This document shows positions 25,659-34,528 of a stretch of DNA of 36,608 nt, piece after piece. How positions within the stretch are numbered: position 1 is the stretch's first letter; each line of letters starts with the position of its first letter. Source of the DNA: Burkholderiales bacterium (GTDB lineage: Bacteria; Pseudomonadota; Gammaproteobacteria; Burkholderiales; Casimicrobiaceae); NCBI GenBank assembly GCA_020851235.1, contig JADZDD010000015.1, positions 1 through 36,608 on the forward strand, given 5' to 3'. Both the position numbers and the translations under genes were made by a program. The notes under the pieces were generated by a model, which worked only from the letters and a program-made list of their open reading frames with translations, searched no databases and was not told where the DNA came from.

Positions 25659-26441
25659 TTGACGCCGATCCTCGCCTTCGACATCGAGACGGTCCCCGAC
25701 GTCGTCGGCATTCGCCGCACGAGCGAGTTGCCGGCGGATCTCGAGGATGCGGGTGTGCTCGAGTGGTTCGCGCAGAAGCGTCGTGCCGCATCCGGCAGCG
25801 ACTTCGCGCCGCACCATCTGCAACGGGTGGTGGCGATCGCCTGCGCCTTGCGCACCGAGCACGACCTGCGCGTGTGGTCGATCGGCGATCCCGACGATGC
25901 GGAGGCTGAGCTCATCCGTCGCTTCTTCGACGGGATCGAACGCTTCACCCCGCAACTCGTCTCGTGGAACGGCGGCGGCTTCGACCTTCCCGTGTTGCAG
26001 CAGCGCGGGCTCATCTGCGGCATCACCGCGCAGCGCTACTGGGATTGGGGCGACGGCGATCGCGAGTTCAAGTTCAACAGCTACCTCGGGCGCTACCACA
26101 CGCGGCACGTCGACCTCATGGACGTGCTTGCGATGTACCAGCCGCGCGCCAACGCGCCGCTCGATGCGATGGCACGACTATGCGGATTTCCCGGCAAGTT
26201 GGGGATGAGTGGCGCCGAAGTCGGGGCCGCGGTCGCCCGCGGCGAACTGCACGAGGTGCGCAACTACTGCGAGACCGACGTCGTCAACACGCTCCTCCTC
26301 TATCAGCGTTTCCGCCTGCTGCGCGGTGAGCTCACCGCGGAGGAGTACGCGCGCGAGATCGCCTTCGTGCGCGACAAGCTCGTGGCATCCGACGCGCCGC
26401 ACTGGCAGGCCTTCGTGGCGGCGTGGGACGCGATCGCGTAG
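25659..26441 (+). CDS. Predicted 3'-5' exonuclease related to the PolB exonuclease domain
   Basis: Stand-alone DEDDy exonuclease of the PF10108-type family, 260 residues. The start is TTG 25659 because the catalytic ILAFDIETVPD follows at once and GGAG lies five bases upstream. Acidic residues are Asp8 and Glu10 (exo I), Asp109 in SWNGGGFDLPVL (exo II) and Tyr203-x3-Asp207 in NYCETD (exo III), so the active site looks complete. The DNA polymerase domain found beside this module in PolB is absent. Cellular substrate is unknown, but repair or nucleic acid turnover is likely. It follows cysM by about 60 bases. Confidence 0.9.
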   Translation: MTPILAFDIETVPDVVGIRRTSELPADLEDAGVLEWFAQKRRAASGSDFAPHHLQRVVAIACALRTEHDLRVWSIGDPDDAEAELIRRFFDGIERFTPQLVSWNGGGFDLPVLQQRGLICGITAQRYWDWGDGDREFKFNSYLGRYHTRHVDLMDVLAMYQPRANAPLDAMARLCGFPGKLGMSGAEVGAAVARGELHEVRNYCETDVVNTLLLYQRFRLLRGELTAEEYAREIAFVRDKLVASDAPHWQAFVAAWDAIA

Positions 26442-26489
26442 GCGCCCCGCGGTTGCTCTTCGTCACGGCGCGCGCCTCGCGCGACCGAT

Positions 26490-27323
26490 TCACAGCGTGA
26501 TCGTCCCGCGCCCGATCTCGATCACGCGTCCGCAGACGCGAATCGTCCCTGCCGCGGTGACCTCGAGGCCGAGTCGACACGCGCGGCCGACGGCTTCCCC
26601 CTGATCGATCGAAAGGCGTTGCGGGAGGGCCGCGCCCGTGGCGAGGAGCCACCCGCCGAGATTGGCGCACGCCGAACCCGTGCCGGGGTCCTCGACGATG
26701 GCGCGGTGCTTGACGAAGAAGAAGCGCGCGAGGACGTGCTCGCCCTCGCGAGCAAAGATGTAGGCGAGCGTCCGGCGACCGTTGCTCGCATGCGCGAGCA
26801 TCGCCTCGAGGTTCGGTGCGGCACGACGCACGGCGGCAAACGACGCGAGCGGGATCACGAGCTGCTCGGAGCCGGTGTCGATCCAGAGTGGTGGGTCGAG
26901 CAGGTCCGCGACGGTGAGGCCGAGCATTGCGGCGAGCGCCTCGCCCGGCGCGCCCGCGGCGCGATGACGCGGGGGATTCGCCCTGAGCGTCCACACGTCG
27001 CCTTGTGCCACGACCGGGATCGGGCCCGCCGCCATGTCGAGCACGACCTCGTCGCCCGTGCCCTTGAGCTCGCGCACGACGTGCGCGGTGCCGAGCGTCG
27101 GGTGCCCGGCGAACGGCATCTCGAAGGTCGGCGTGAAGATGCGCACGCGTGCGCTCGCCGTCGCGGAAGGGAGGATGAACGTCGTTTCCGAGAGGTTGAA
27201 TTGCAGGGCGAGCGCCTGCAGCGTGGCATCGTCGAGTCCGCGACCGTCCTCGAACACGCACAGCGGATTGCCGCCGAGCGGGGTGTCGGCGAAGACGTTG
27301 ACGAGGCGGAAGGGAAGGCTCAT
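26490..27323 (-). CDS. PhzF-family isomerase/epimerase-like protein
   Basis: A 277-residue protein with the diaminopimelate-epimerase-like fold. The N-terminus LPFRLVNVFADTPLGGNP and the repeat motif FTPTFEMPFAGHPTLGTA are diagnostic. The key acid is Glu46 in NLSETTF, matching the catalytic Glu45 of PhzF. The second half carries DPGTGSACANLGGWLL. No phenazine genes are nearby, so it is probably one of the widespread PhzF paralogues of unknown substrate. The ATG overlaps the selU stop by four bases, making it the last gene of tesA-selU-phzF. Function in that set is not known. Confidence 0.92.
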   Translation of the reverse strand: MSLPFRLVNVFADTPLGGNPLCVFEDGRGLDDATLQALALQFNLSETTFILPSATASARVRIFTPTFEMPFAGHPTLGTAHVVRELKGTGDEVVLDMAAGPIPVVAQGDVWTLRANPPRHRAAGAPGEALAAMLGLTVADLLDPPLWIDTGSEQLVIPLASFAAVRRAAPNLEAMLAHASNGRRTLAYIFAREGEHVLARFFFVKHRAIVEDPGTGSACANLGGWLLATGAALPQRLSIDQGEAVGRACRLGLEVTAAGTIRVCGRVIEIGRGTITL

Positions 27324-28441
27324 CGGGTGTTCTCCACCGCTTCGTTGTCATGCGCCGCTGCCGGCGTGGCACGCGGCTCGATCGCGGCGATGACGTCACG
27401 TGCGAGCGCATCCCAGGCGGCGGCATCGATCGCTGCGGGTGCGAAGGTGGGTGCCTGCATGGCTCCGGGAAAATTGCCGACGAGCGAGCGGGTGTAGCTG
27501 GGGTCGTAGTGGAGGGTCAGGAGCGCGTCGACGAGCGTCACGAAATCCCCGGCCCGCGCCGCATCGATCCAGTGCTCGATCGTCTTGCGCCCATGCAGGG
27601 GCGCAAGACGCAGGAGCCGGGCGACGAGCGCTTCCGGGTCCTGGAGGAAGTGCGCGTACTCGTCCATCAGATGCGCCACGCGCAGCGGCTGCGGCGTGAC
27701 GAGACGGATGCACGGCGCGCCACGGATCGCTGCGAGCAGCGCATCGCCGAGCTGGATCGATCCGATGCGCCGGCTCTCCGATTCGACGAAGATCGGCCGC
27801 GCCGGATCACAGCGATCGAGGTCGTGCAAGACGGCGGTGTCGAATGCCTTCTGCGTGGGCTGCGTGTCGGTCGGGTCGTCCCCCAGGAGCGAGCCGCGAT
27901 GGCGGGCGATGCGCTCGAGGTCGAGCACCTGCGCGCCTTGCGCGGCGAGCGCGGCGAGCAGGCGACTCTTGCCCGAGCCCGTCAAGCCGCAGACGACGAC
28001 GAAGCGCAGCGTTCCCGGCACTGACGCGAGACGCGCGCTGACGTGACGGCGGTACGCCTGGTAGCCGCCTTCGAGCTGGACCGCGCGCCAGCCGATCTCG
28101 CGCAGGATGTGCACGAGTGCGGCGCTGCGCTTGCCCCCGCGCCAGCAGTAGACGAGCGGCGCCCAGTCACGCGGCCGCTCACGGCCGTGCGCTTCCAGCA
28201 TCGCCGCGATGTTGCGGGCGACGAGCGCGGCGCCGACGCGCTTGGCGGCGAAGGCGCCCTCCCGCGCGTGCAAGGCCCCGACGATCGCGCGCTGCGCATC
28301 GTCGAGCACCGGCCAGTTCACCGCACCGGGAATGTGGTCGAGCGCGAACTCGGATGGCGAGCGCACGTCGATGCGTTCGGGATAATCGGCAAGGGCGGCG
28401 ACGCCGACCTGCGACGAGGCGACGAACGCGGGCGCGTTCAC
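27320..28441 (-). CDS. selU: tRNA 2-selenouridine/geranyl-2-thiouridine synthase
   Basis: Replaces sulfur by selenium in 5-methylaminomethyl-2-thiouridine at tRNA wobble position 34, via a geranylated intermediate (also called MnmH/YbbB). It has 373 residues; the start is a GTG overlapping the tesA stop. The rhodanese domain (about 15-140) carries Cys99 in YCWRGGKRS, matching the catalytic Cys97 in E. coli. A P-loop domain follows with GLTGSGKS (152-159), then VLDLERIARHRGSLLG and FVESESRRIG, family hallmarks. Selenophosphate synthetase (selD) is not in the window and would be required for selenium transfer. The gene sits in a conserved neighbourhood with tesA. Confidence 0.94.
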   Translation of the reverse strand: MNAPAFVASSQVGVAALADYPERIDVRSPSEFALDHIPGAVNWPVLDDAQRAIVGALHAREGAFAAKRVGAALVARNIAAMLEAHGRERPRDWAPLVYCWRGGKRSAALVHILREIGWRAVQLEGGYQAYRRHVSARLASVPGTLRFVVVCGLTGSGKSRLLAALAAQGAQVLDLERIARHRGSLLGDDPTDTQPTQKAFDTAVLHDLDRCDPARPIFVESESRRIGSIQLGDALLAAIRGAPCIRLVTPQPLRVAHLMDEYAHFLQDPEALVARLLRLAPLHGRKTIEHWIDAARAGDFVTLVDALLTLHYDPSYTRSLVGNFPGAMQAPTFAPAAIDAAAWDALARDVIAAIEPRATPAAAHDNEAVENTR

Positions 28442-29091
28442 CGTGTGCCGAGGAGCGGCGCCAGCGTGGGCCAGACGTTGGCGAGAAGACGCGGCTGCGC
28501 TTGCGCGGTGGGATGGATGCGATCGGGCTGGAAGAGCGTCAGGTCGTCGCCGAACCCCGCGAAGAAGGCCGGCACGAGCGGCACCTTCCGCGCGCTCGCG
28601 ACGCTGCGGTACATCTCGCGAAACTCGCGCACGTAGGCAGCGCCGTAGTTGGGCGGTACGTCCATGCCGACGATGAGCACCTTCGCTCCCGCCCGCTGCG
28701 CGGCCACGACCATCGCGTCGAGGTTCTCGCGCGCGGCGCTCGCCTTGCCGCCACGAAGCGCATCGTTGCCGCCGAGCTCGATGATCACGATGGCGGGCTT
28801 GTGCTGGACGAGGAGGGCCGGCAGCCGCGCGCGGCCGCCGGCGGTGGTGTCCCCCGTGATCGATGCGTTGACGACGCGGTGGCGATCGCCCTGGTCGGCG
28901 AGCTTGCGGGCGAGAAGATCGACCCAGACCTCGCCCCTGGCAAGGCCGTAGCCCGCGGAGATCGAGTCGCCGACCACGAGGAGGACCGGCGGCGGACTTG
29001 CCTGCGCGCGCGCGGCGAGGGCGCTGCCGAGCCAGGGCAGCGCGGCGAGCGCGCGCAGGATGCGGCGGCGAGGCGTGGCGGAACGTGGCAT
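28438..29091 (-). CDS. tesA: Periplasmic multifunctional esterase/lysophospholipase TesA
   Basis: SGNH hydrolase with acyl-CoA thioesterase, arylesterase and lysophospholipase activity in E. coli; 217 residues. The signal peptide has an RRR n-region and likely cleaves after ARA/AQA near residues 29-31. Block I is GDSISAGYG with nucleophile Ser43, block III GGND at 107-110 and block V DRIHPTAQAQ with Asp190 and His193. SITGDTTAGG supplies the oxyanion glycine. It is the first gene of the minus-strand run with selU and phzF, and it faces away from the YbbA/YbbP-like ABC genes across 260 bases, the same partnership as in E. coli. Confidence 0.95.
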   Translation of the reverse strand: MPRSATPRRRILRALAALPWLGSALAARAQASPPPVLLVVGDSISAGYGLARGEVWVDLLARKLADQGDRHRVVNASITGDTTAGGRARLPALLVQHKPAIVIIELGGNDALRGGKASAARENLDAMVVAAQRAGAKVLIVGMDVPPNYGAAYVREFREMYRSVASARKVPLVPAFFAGFGDDLTLFQPDRIHPTAQAQPRLLANVWPTLAPLLGTR

Positions 29092-29203
29092 GGATCGGAT
29101 TCTACGGCGTCGCCGCGCGTGGGCACGGCGTCGAGAGGTGACATGGAAAACGGGCGGATGAGCACGGCTCGCGCCGCGCGGCGAGGTGAGCCGGCATGCA
29201 GGC

Positions 29204-29209
29204 TACAAT
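29204..29209 (+). promoter_or_regulatory. Candidate -10 element (TACAAT) for the ABC transporter genes
   Basis: TACAAT (five of six) in the 260-bp tesA/ABC intergenic region, 142 bases before the ATPase ATG. The expected -35 position reads GCGAGG. No other feature was recognised in this region. Confidence 0.4.
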
Positions 29210-29351
29210 GCACCAAACCGCGGCCCGCTCTTGCATTCGGCGAATCCGCCCGCACGTCGTGGCGGAAGCCGCACGGCGTTCGTCGCGGTATCCACCCTTC
29301 AGCGGTGGCGCCGCGCGAGCCCGCAGCGAAGCGCCTCCCGCCGTCGTTTCC

Positions 29352-30041
29352 ATGACCGATTCGATCATTCGCGCCGAGGCGCTCACCAAGGTCGTGCGCA
29401 GCGGCGACGAGCCGCTGACGATCCTCGACAGCGTCTCGTTCGCCGTCGATGCCGGTTCGACGCTTGCCATCGTCGGGACCTCGGGATCGGGCAAGACGAC
29501 GCTGTTGGGTCTGCTTGCCGGTCTCGATGCGCCGACCTCGGGGGAGGTCTACGTCGACGGTCAGGCGCTGTCGGTGCTGGGCGAGGATGCCCGGGCCGCG
29601 TTACGCCAGCGCCTGCTCGGTTTCGTCTTCCAGTCGTTCCAGCTCCTGCCCGCGCTCACTGCGCTCGAGAACGTGATGCTGCCCTTGGAGCTCGCCGGCG
29701 CCGCGGATGCCGAAGCGCGGGCGCACGCGTGGCTCGACCGCGTTGGCCTCGCGCGACGCGTGACGCACTACCCGCGTCAACTGTCGGGGGGCGAGCAGCA
29801 GCGGGTGGCAATCGCGCGCGCCTTCGCGGGCGAGCCCAAGCTCCTGATGGCCGACGAGCCCACCGGCAATCTCGATGGCGTCACCGGGCGCGAGGTGGTC
29901 GACCTCATGTTCCGCTTGAATCGCGAGCACGGCACGACACTCATCCTCGTCACGCACGATGCCGGGCTTGCCGCACGCTGCGCCCGCCGCTTGTCGCTCG
30001 CCTCCGGCCGGCTCGTCGCCGACGAGACGGTCGCCGCCTGA
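29352..30041 (+). CDS. ABC transporter ATP-binding protein, YbbA-like
   Basis: ATPase subunit of a MacB/LolD-type (type VII) ABC system, 229 residues from ATG 29352 (E. coli YbbA is 228); upstream in-frame sequence is not family-like. Walker A is GTSGSGKT (42-49), the Q-loop FQSFQLLPALTALEN, the signature LSGGEQQR and Walker B LLMADEPTGNLD, then the H-loop THD. In E. coli the YbbA-YbbP complex is reported to work with TesA, extracting hydrophobic molecules from the membrane. The permease begins 11 bases after the stop. Divergent tesA supports the same pairing here. Confidence 0.94.
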   Translation: MTDSIIRAEALTKVVRSGDEPLTILDSVSFAVDAGSTLAIVGTSGSGKTTLLGLLAGLDAPTSGEVYVDGQALSVLGEDARAALRQRLLGFVFQSFQLLPALTALENVMLPLELAGAADAEARAHAWLDRVGLARRVTHYPRQLSGGEQQRVAIARAFAGEPKLLMADEPTGNLDGVTGREVVDLMFRLNREHGTTLILVTHDAGLAARCARRLSLASGRLVADETVAA

Positions 30042-30052
30042 TCGCCGCTTCG

Positions 30053-32569
30053 ATGCCCACGTTGCGACTCGCCTTGCGCCTGTTGCGCCGCGACTGGCGC
30101 GCGGGCGAACTGCGCGTGCTCGCGGCGGCGCTGGTGCTCGCCGTGGCGAGCGTGGGCACCGTCGGCTTCTTCGCCGATCGGGTCAAGGGGGCGCTCGCGC
30201 AGCAGGCCAACGAACTCCTGGGCGCCGACGTGCTGATCTCGGGCGATCGGCCGTTGCCCCCGACCTTCGCTGAGGAGGCGTCGCGACGCGGACTGACGAG
30301 CACCCCCGCCATTCGCTTCCACAGCATGATCCCGCCCGCCCCCGGAGCGCCCGCGGATGTCGCGGCGATCCTCGCCGACGTGAAGGCGGTGGGACCCGGA
30401 TATCCGCTGCGCGGCGAGATCGTGCTCGCGGTCGCGGGCGACCCCGCCGGACGCGTCGCCCAGGGCATTCCGCCGCGCGGCGAAGCCTGGCCGGACACGC
30501 GCCTTGCCGACCGGCTGGGCCTGCGCGTCGGCGATCGCATCCACGTCGGGGACGCGACGCTCGCCGTCGGCGCGATCGTGCAGCAGGAGCCGGAAGTCGC
30601 GAGCATCGCCTTCGCGCTTGGCCCGAGGCTCCTCGTCAACATCGACGACGTGCCGGCGACGAACCTCCTGCAGCCGGGCAATCGGGCGACGTACCGCCTG
30701 CTCGTCGCCGATCGGACCGGAGGCGACGCGCTCACCGGCTACCGCGCCTGGGTCGACGCCGAGGTGAGGCCGGGCCAGCGCATCGAAACCGTGCGCGATC
30801 TGCGCCCCGAGGTCCGGCAGGCGCTCGAGCGCGCGGAGAAATTCGTCGGGCTTGCAGCGCTCGTCGCGGTGCTGCTCGCCGCGGTGGCCATCGCGCTCGC
30901 CGCGGCGCGCTACCTGCGGCGGCACCTGGACGCCGCGGCGATGCTGCGCTGCTTCGGCGCGGGCCACGCGCAGACGCTCACCCTCTTTCTCGTGCAGTTC
31001 CTCGTGCTCGGCGTCGTTGCCTGCGCCGTGGGCGTCGTCGTCGCCCTCGCCGGGCAGGAGCTCCTCGTGCGCCTGCTCGCGGCCGTCTTCGCATCCGCCT
31101 TGCCGCCACCCACGCCGCTGCCGGCGCTCGCGGCGTTTGCCACCGGCGTTCTCCTGCTCCTGGGTTTTGCCTTGCCGCCGCTCGTCACTCTCGCGCAGGT
31201 CGCCCCGTTGCGCGTGCTGCGGCGCGACCTGCCGCGACCGCGTGCCGGCGGCCTCGCCGCATACGCGCTCGGGGCCGCGACGATCGCGCTGCTCATCGGG
31301 GTGCAGGCACGCGAGGTCGAGGCGGGGCTCATCGTGGTCGGTGGTGTCGCGGGCCTGCTCGTCGTCTCGGCGCTCGCCGCGTTCGCGGTCCTGGGGTTCC
31401 TGCGGCGTTTGCCGCAGCGCGGCGTCACGTGGCGCTTCGGCCTCGCCAACCTCAGGCGTCGGGCGCTCGCCTCTAGCCTGCAGATCGGCGCGCTCGCCCT
31501 GGGCCTCATGGCGCTCCTTCTGCTCACGGTCGTGCGCGGCGATCTCATGCACAACTGGCGGGCGAGCCTGCCACCGGATGCGCCGAACCAGTTCCTCGTC
31601 AACGTCTTGCCCGAGCAGGTGGCCGACGCCCAGGCGCAACTCGCGCAGCGGCTGCATCAGGAGGTGGCGTTCCAGCCGATGGTGCGTGGTCGCCTCGTCG
31701 CGGTGAACGGGACGGCGCTCGACACGAAGCGCTACAGCGACCCGCGTGCGCGCCGCCTCGCCGAGCGCGAATTCAACCTGTCGTGGGCGGCCGCCCTGCC
31801 GGCCGGCAACCGGGTGACGGGGGGCGCCTTCTGGACGGCAGCGACCCCGGCGGACGCCGCCGGCATGTCGCTCGAGGAGGGCATCGCCGAAACGCTGGGC
31901 GTCAAGTTGGGCGACGTGCTCGGCTTCGACATTGCCGGCAATCGCATCGACGCCAGGGTCACGAGCCTGCGCAAGGTCGATTGGGACAGCTTTCGCGTCA
32001 ACTTCTTCGCGCTCTTCCCGCCGGGCCCGCTCGCGTCGATGCCGGCGACGTACATCGCGGCCTTTCGCGCGCCGTCCGACCAAGCCGCGTGGTTGCCGGC
32101 GCTGGTGCAAAGGCACCCCAACATCCTAGCCATCGACGTCGCTGAGATCGTGCGCCAGGTGCAGGGCATCATGGAGCAGGTGTCGCACGCGGTCGAGTTC
32201 GTCTTTCTCTTCACGCTGGCCGGTGGGCTCCTCGTGCTGCAGGCGGCGATCGCCGCGACGCAGGACGAGCGCAAGTTCGACGCCGCGATCCTGCGCACGC
32301 TGGGTGCGTCCAAGCGGCAGCTCGCGGCGGCGCAGGTCGCCGAGTTCCTCCTGCTCGGTGCGATTGCCGGCCTGGTGGCTGCGGCCGGCGCCACGGCGAT
32401 CGGCTGGGCGCTCGCCGATCTCGTCTTCCGCTTCGCCTTCGTGCCCAATCCCTTGGTCTGGCTCTACGGCACGGTGGGTGGAGCGGTCGGGGTCGCCGTC
32501 GCAGGGTGGTTCGCGACGCGCGGCGCGGCACGCCATCCGCCGCTCGCGGTGATCCGGCAGCTGGGGTAG
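30053..32569 (+). CDS. ABC transporter permease, YbbP-like (FtsX-fold)
   Basis: Large inner-membrane subunit of 838 residues from ATG 30053 (E. coli YbbP 804). Homology starts at LRLALRLLRRDWRAGELRVL. Helix 1 is followed by a large periplasmic domain (about 45-260) and a first FtsX domain of three to four helices (about 265-400). Two more helices and a second periplasmic domain (about 510-680) precede the last FtsX domain, ending near the C-terminus LAVIRQLG. About ten helices in all, which matches the YbbP subclass. The substrate is inferred to be a lipid-like molecule handed to TesA. The stop lies at the edge of a strong inverted repeat. Confidence 0.93.
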   Translation: MPTLRLALRLLRRDWRAGELRVLAAALVLAVASVGTVGFFADRVKGALAQQANELLGADVLISGDRPLPPTFAEEASRRGLTSTPAIRFHSMIPPAPGAPADVAAILADVKAVGPGYPLRGEIVLAVAGDPAGRVAQGIPPRGEAWPDTRLADRLGLRVGDRIHVGDATLAVGAIVQQEPEVASIAFALGPRLLVNIDDVPATNLLQPGNRATYRLLVADRTGGDALTGYRAWVDAEVRPGQRIETVRDLRPEVRQALERAEKFVGLAALVAVLLAAVAIALAAARYLRRHLDAAAMLRCFGAGHAQTLTLFLVQFLVLGVVACAVGVVVALAGQELLVRLLAAVFASALPPPTPLPALAAFATGVLLLLGFALPPLVTLAQVAPLRVLRRDLPRPRAGGLAAYALGAATIALLIGVQAREVEAGLIVVGGVAGLLVVSALAAFAVLGFLRRLPQRGVTWRFGLANLRRRALASSLQIGALALGLMALLLLTVVRGDLMHNWRASLPPDAPNQFLVNVLPEQVADAQAQLAQRLHQEVAFQPMVRGRLVAVNGTALDTKRYSDPRARRLAEREFNLSWAAALPAGNRVTGGAFWTAATPADAAGMSLEEGIAETLGVKLGDVLGFDIAGNRIDARVTSLRKVDWDSFRVNFFALFPPGPLASMPATYIAAFRAPSDQAAWLPALVQRHPNILAIDVAEIVRQVQGIMEQVSHAVEFVFLFTLAGGLLVLQAAIAATQDERKFDAAILRTLGASKRQLAAAQVAEFLLLGAIAGLVAAAGATAIGWALADLVFRFAFVPNPLVWLYGTVGGAVGVAVAGWFATRGAARHPPLAVIRQLG

Positions 32570-32589
32570 GTCGGGCCGCGCGCCCGACC
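32569..32589. terminator. Probable bidirectional stem between convergent ABC genes
   Basis: An 8-bp perfect stem GGTCGGGC / GCCCGACC with a 5-base loop. It begins at the last base of the permease stop codon and lies 20 bases from the natB-like stop. The plus-strand T-rich patch TTATTTT lies about 20 bases further on. It may terminate both transcripts. Confidence 0.45.
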
Positions 32590-32609
32590 GCGCCGGGACG
32601 ATCCAGCGC

Positions 32610-33788
32610 TTATTTTCCGGCGAGCGCCGACTCGCGCGACAGCAGCCGTGCCATCGCCCCGAGGGCTGCGATGATGAGCACGACGGGAATGGCGTAGGAC
32701 AGCGCGAGTTCGGACGGCGCGATCGCTTCGCCGCGGAGCACGTGACTGAGCAGCGAGTACTGACCGCTGACGGGGACGGCCGCGAACCACGCCGGCTCGC
32801 GCTGCTGCGTGAAAAGCTGCACGGCCGGCACGACAGAGGCGACGAACATCAGCAGCGACACGTTGGCCTGCGCCTCCTTGAACGAGCGCCCGCGGCTGCC
32901 GACGTAGAGCAGGATCGCCGGCATGAGCAATACCAGCGGCAACAGCACGACGAGGAAGCGCGCGAATTCGACCATGCGGAAGAGGAAGGGCACGCCGATC
33001 GCCGGCAGCGGCGCGTAGGCGAGGGTCAGATGGAATCCGGCCAGCGTGACCACGACGACCAGCGCATTGCAGCACGAGACGGCGAGCCACTTGCCGAGCA
33101 CGATCTCGAGCGGTCGCGCCGGCGTCATGAGTAGCGGCTCGAGCGATTGGCGCTCGCGCTCCCCGGCGGTGACGTCGAGGGCGACCGCCATGCCGCCCAT
33201 GAATGACCCGAGCAGCGCGTAGTAGGCGACGAGGAACAGGATGAGCGCGCCGGACTGCTGCGGGGTCGCGAGGTCGACGGCCTCGATGCGCAGCGGTTCG
33301 GCAACGCTCGTCGCGACGCCACGCAAGAGCAGCCGCTGACTGCCCCACTGCCGGTTGTATGCGCGCAGCAGCGATTCGACCTGCGAGATGGTCGTGCGGG
33401 CGCGATCCCGCGAGCGATCGGCGACGACGTGCACCGTCGCCGACCGTCCGGCGTCGACCTCGGCGGCAAAGTCGGGGGCGACCACGAGCACGACGCTGAG
33501 ATCGCCGGCGCGCAGTTGCGCCTCGTAGTTGGCCGGGGCGTCGACGAGGCGGACCTGGTTGCGCCGCAGGAAGTCGGCGAGCGCCGGCGCCTGCGCGACG
33601 TTGACCGCGGGCAGCTCGATCTCGCGCGCGCGGTCGGCCTGGCGCGCGACCAGATTGAAGATCAGGAAGAGGAAGACCGGCCCGGCCGCAACCGCGGTGA
33701 CGAGCAGGACGAGCAGCGTGCGCCGGTCGCGGATCGTCTCGCGCACTTCCTTCGCCGCGACGACCGCGATGCGGGAAAGCGCGCTCAT
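32610..33788 (-). CDS. ABC transporter permease, NatB-like
   Basis: Membrane subunit of an ABC-2-type exporter, 392 residues. The first helix (about 24-45) follows a basic KEVRETIRDRRTLL segment typical of NatB. A soluble domain (about 55-180) comes next, then five or six helices with GERERQSLEPLLMTPA, the ABC-2 cytoplasmic coupling motif, near residues 220-240. The start overlaps the ATPase stop by four bases. NatB exports sodium in Bacillus; other members export unknown compounds, and in this context the substrate may be linked to the upstream secreted peptidase. Confidence 0.9.
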   Translation of the reverse strand: MSALSRIAVVAAKEVRETIRDRRTLLVLLVTAVAAGPVFLFLIFNLVARQADRAREIELPAVNVAQAPALADFLRRNQVRLVDAPANYEAQLRAGDLSVVLVVAPDFAAEVDAGRSATVHVVADRSRDRARTTISQVESLLRAYNRQWGSQRLLLRGVATSVAEPLRIEAVDLATPQQSGALILFLVAYYALLGSFMGGMAVALDVTAGERERQSLEPLLMTPARPLEIVLGKWLAVSCCNALVVVVTLAGFHLTLAYAPLPAIGVPFLFRMVEFARFLVVLLPLVLLMPAILLYVGSRGRSFKEAQANVSLLMFVASVVPAVQLFTQQREPAWFAAVPVSGQYSLLSHVLRGEAIAPSELALSYAIPVVLIIAALGAMARLLSRESALAGK

Positions 33789-34528
33789 GCCGCGAGGCCC
33801 TCGCCGCTGCCGATCAGCGTGACGAACGCGTCCTCGAGCGTCGCGGCCCCGCTCCAGGCGAGGATGTCGGTGGCGCTGCCTTCGACGATCACCTTGCCCT
33901 GGGCAAGGATCACGATGCGGTCACACAGCGCCGCGATCTCCTGCATGACGTGCGTGGAGAAGAGGAGGCACTTGCCTTGCGCCCGCAGGCCGCGCAGCTG
34001 CTCGCGCAGCGCGCGCACGCTCATGATGTCGAGTCCGTTGGTGGGTTCGTCCAGGAGCACGGTGTGCGGATCGTGGACGATCGCGCGGGCGATCGCGACC
34101 TTCATCTTCTCGCCCTGCGAAAAGCCTTCGGTGCGCCGGTCGGCGATCGACGCGAGGCCGAGCGTGGCGACGAGCGCGTCGATCCGCGCATCGAGATCCC
34201 GCCCGCCGAGGCCGTGCAGCGAGCCGTAGTAGCGGATGTTCTCGCGCGCGGTGAGCCGCGGATACAGCCCCCGCGCATCGGAGAGCACGCCGATGCCGCG
34301 GCGCACGGCGAAGCGCTCGCCGGTGACGTCGCGGCCGTCGATCGTCGCCCGGCCGGCGTCGGGGACGACCAGCGTGGCGAGGATGCGCAGCAGCGTCGTC
34401 TTGCCCGCACCGTTGGGACCGAGGAGCCCGGTGATCGCCCCGTCGGGCGCGGTGAACGAGGCATCGCGCACGGCAGCGACTTCCTTGCGCCGTCCGAATG
34501 CCTTCGACACGTGCTCGATGCGAATCAC
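33785..34528 (-). CDS. ABC transporter ATP-binding protein, NatA-like
   Basis: ATPase of 247 residues. The start is a GTG at 34528 because homology begins at IRIEHVSKAFG and the codon overlaps the peptidase stop; the longer open frame upstream is antisense to that gene. Walker A is GPNGAGKT (37-44), the Q-loop lies in the ARGLYPRLTARENIRY segment, the signature FSQGEKMKV, and Walker B VLLDEPTNGLD followed by STHVMQEI. The FSQG form is usual for NatA. The C-terminus has a short extra domain (GSATDILAWSG). It pairs with the NatB-like permease downstream. Confidence 0.93.
   Translation of the reverse strand: MIRIEHVSKAFGRRKEVAAVRDASFTAPDGAITGLLGPNGAGKTTLLRILATLVVPDAGRATIDGRDVTGERFAVRRGIGVLSDARGLYPRLTARENIRYYGSLHGLGGRDLDARIDALVATLGLASIADRRTEGFSQGEKMKVAIARAIVHDPHTVLLDEPTNGLDIMSVRALREQLRGLRAQGKCLLFSTHVMQEIAALCDRIVILAQGKVIVEGSATDILAWSGAATLEDAFVTLIGSGEGLAA

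Noticed and set aside
26490-27323. Phenazine biosynthesis locus
   Set aside because: Only a PhzF-family protein is present; no other phenazine gene lies in the window, and PhzF paralogues are widespread.
29777-32116. A 779-codon minus-strand open frame under the YbbP-like permease
   Set aside because: It is antisense to a gene with clear FtsX domains, and its translation is charged low-complexity sequence.
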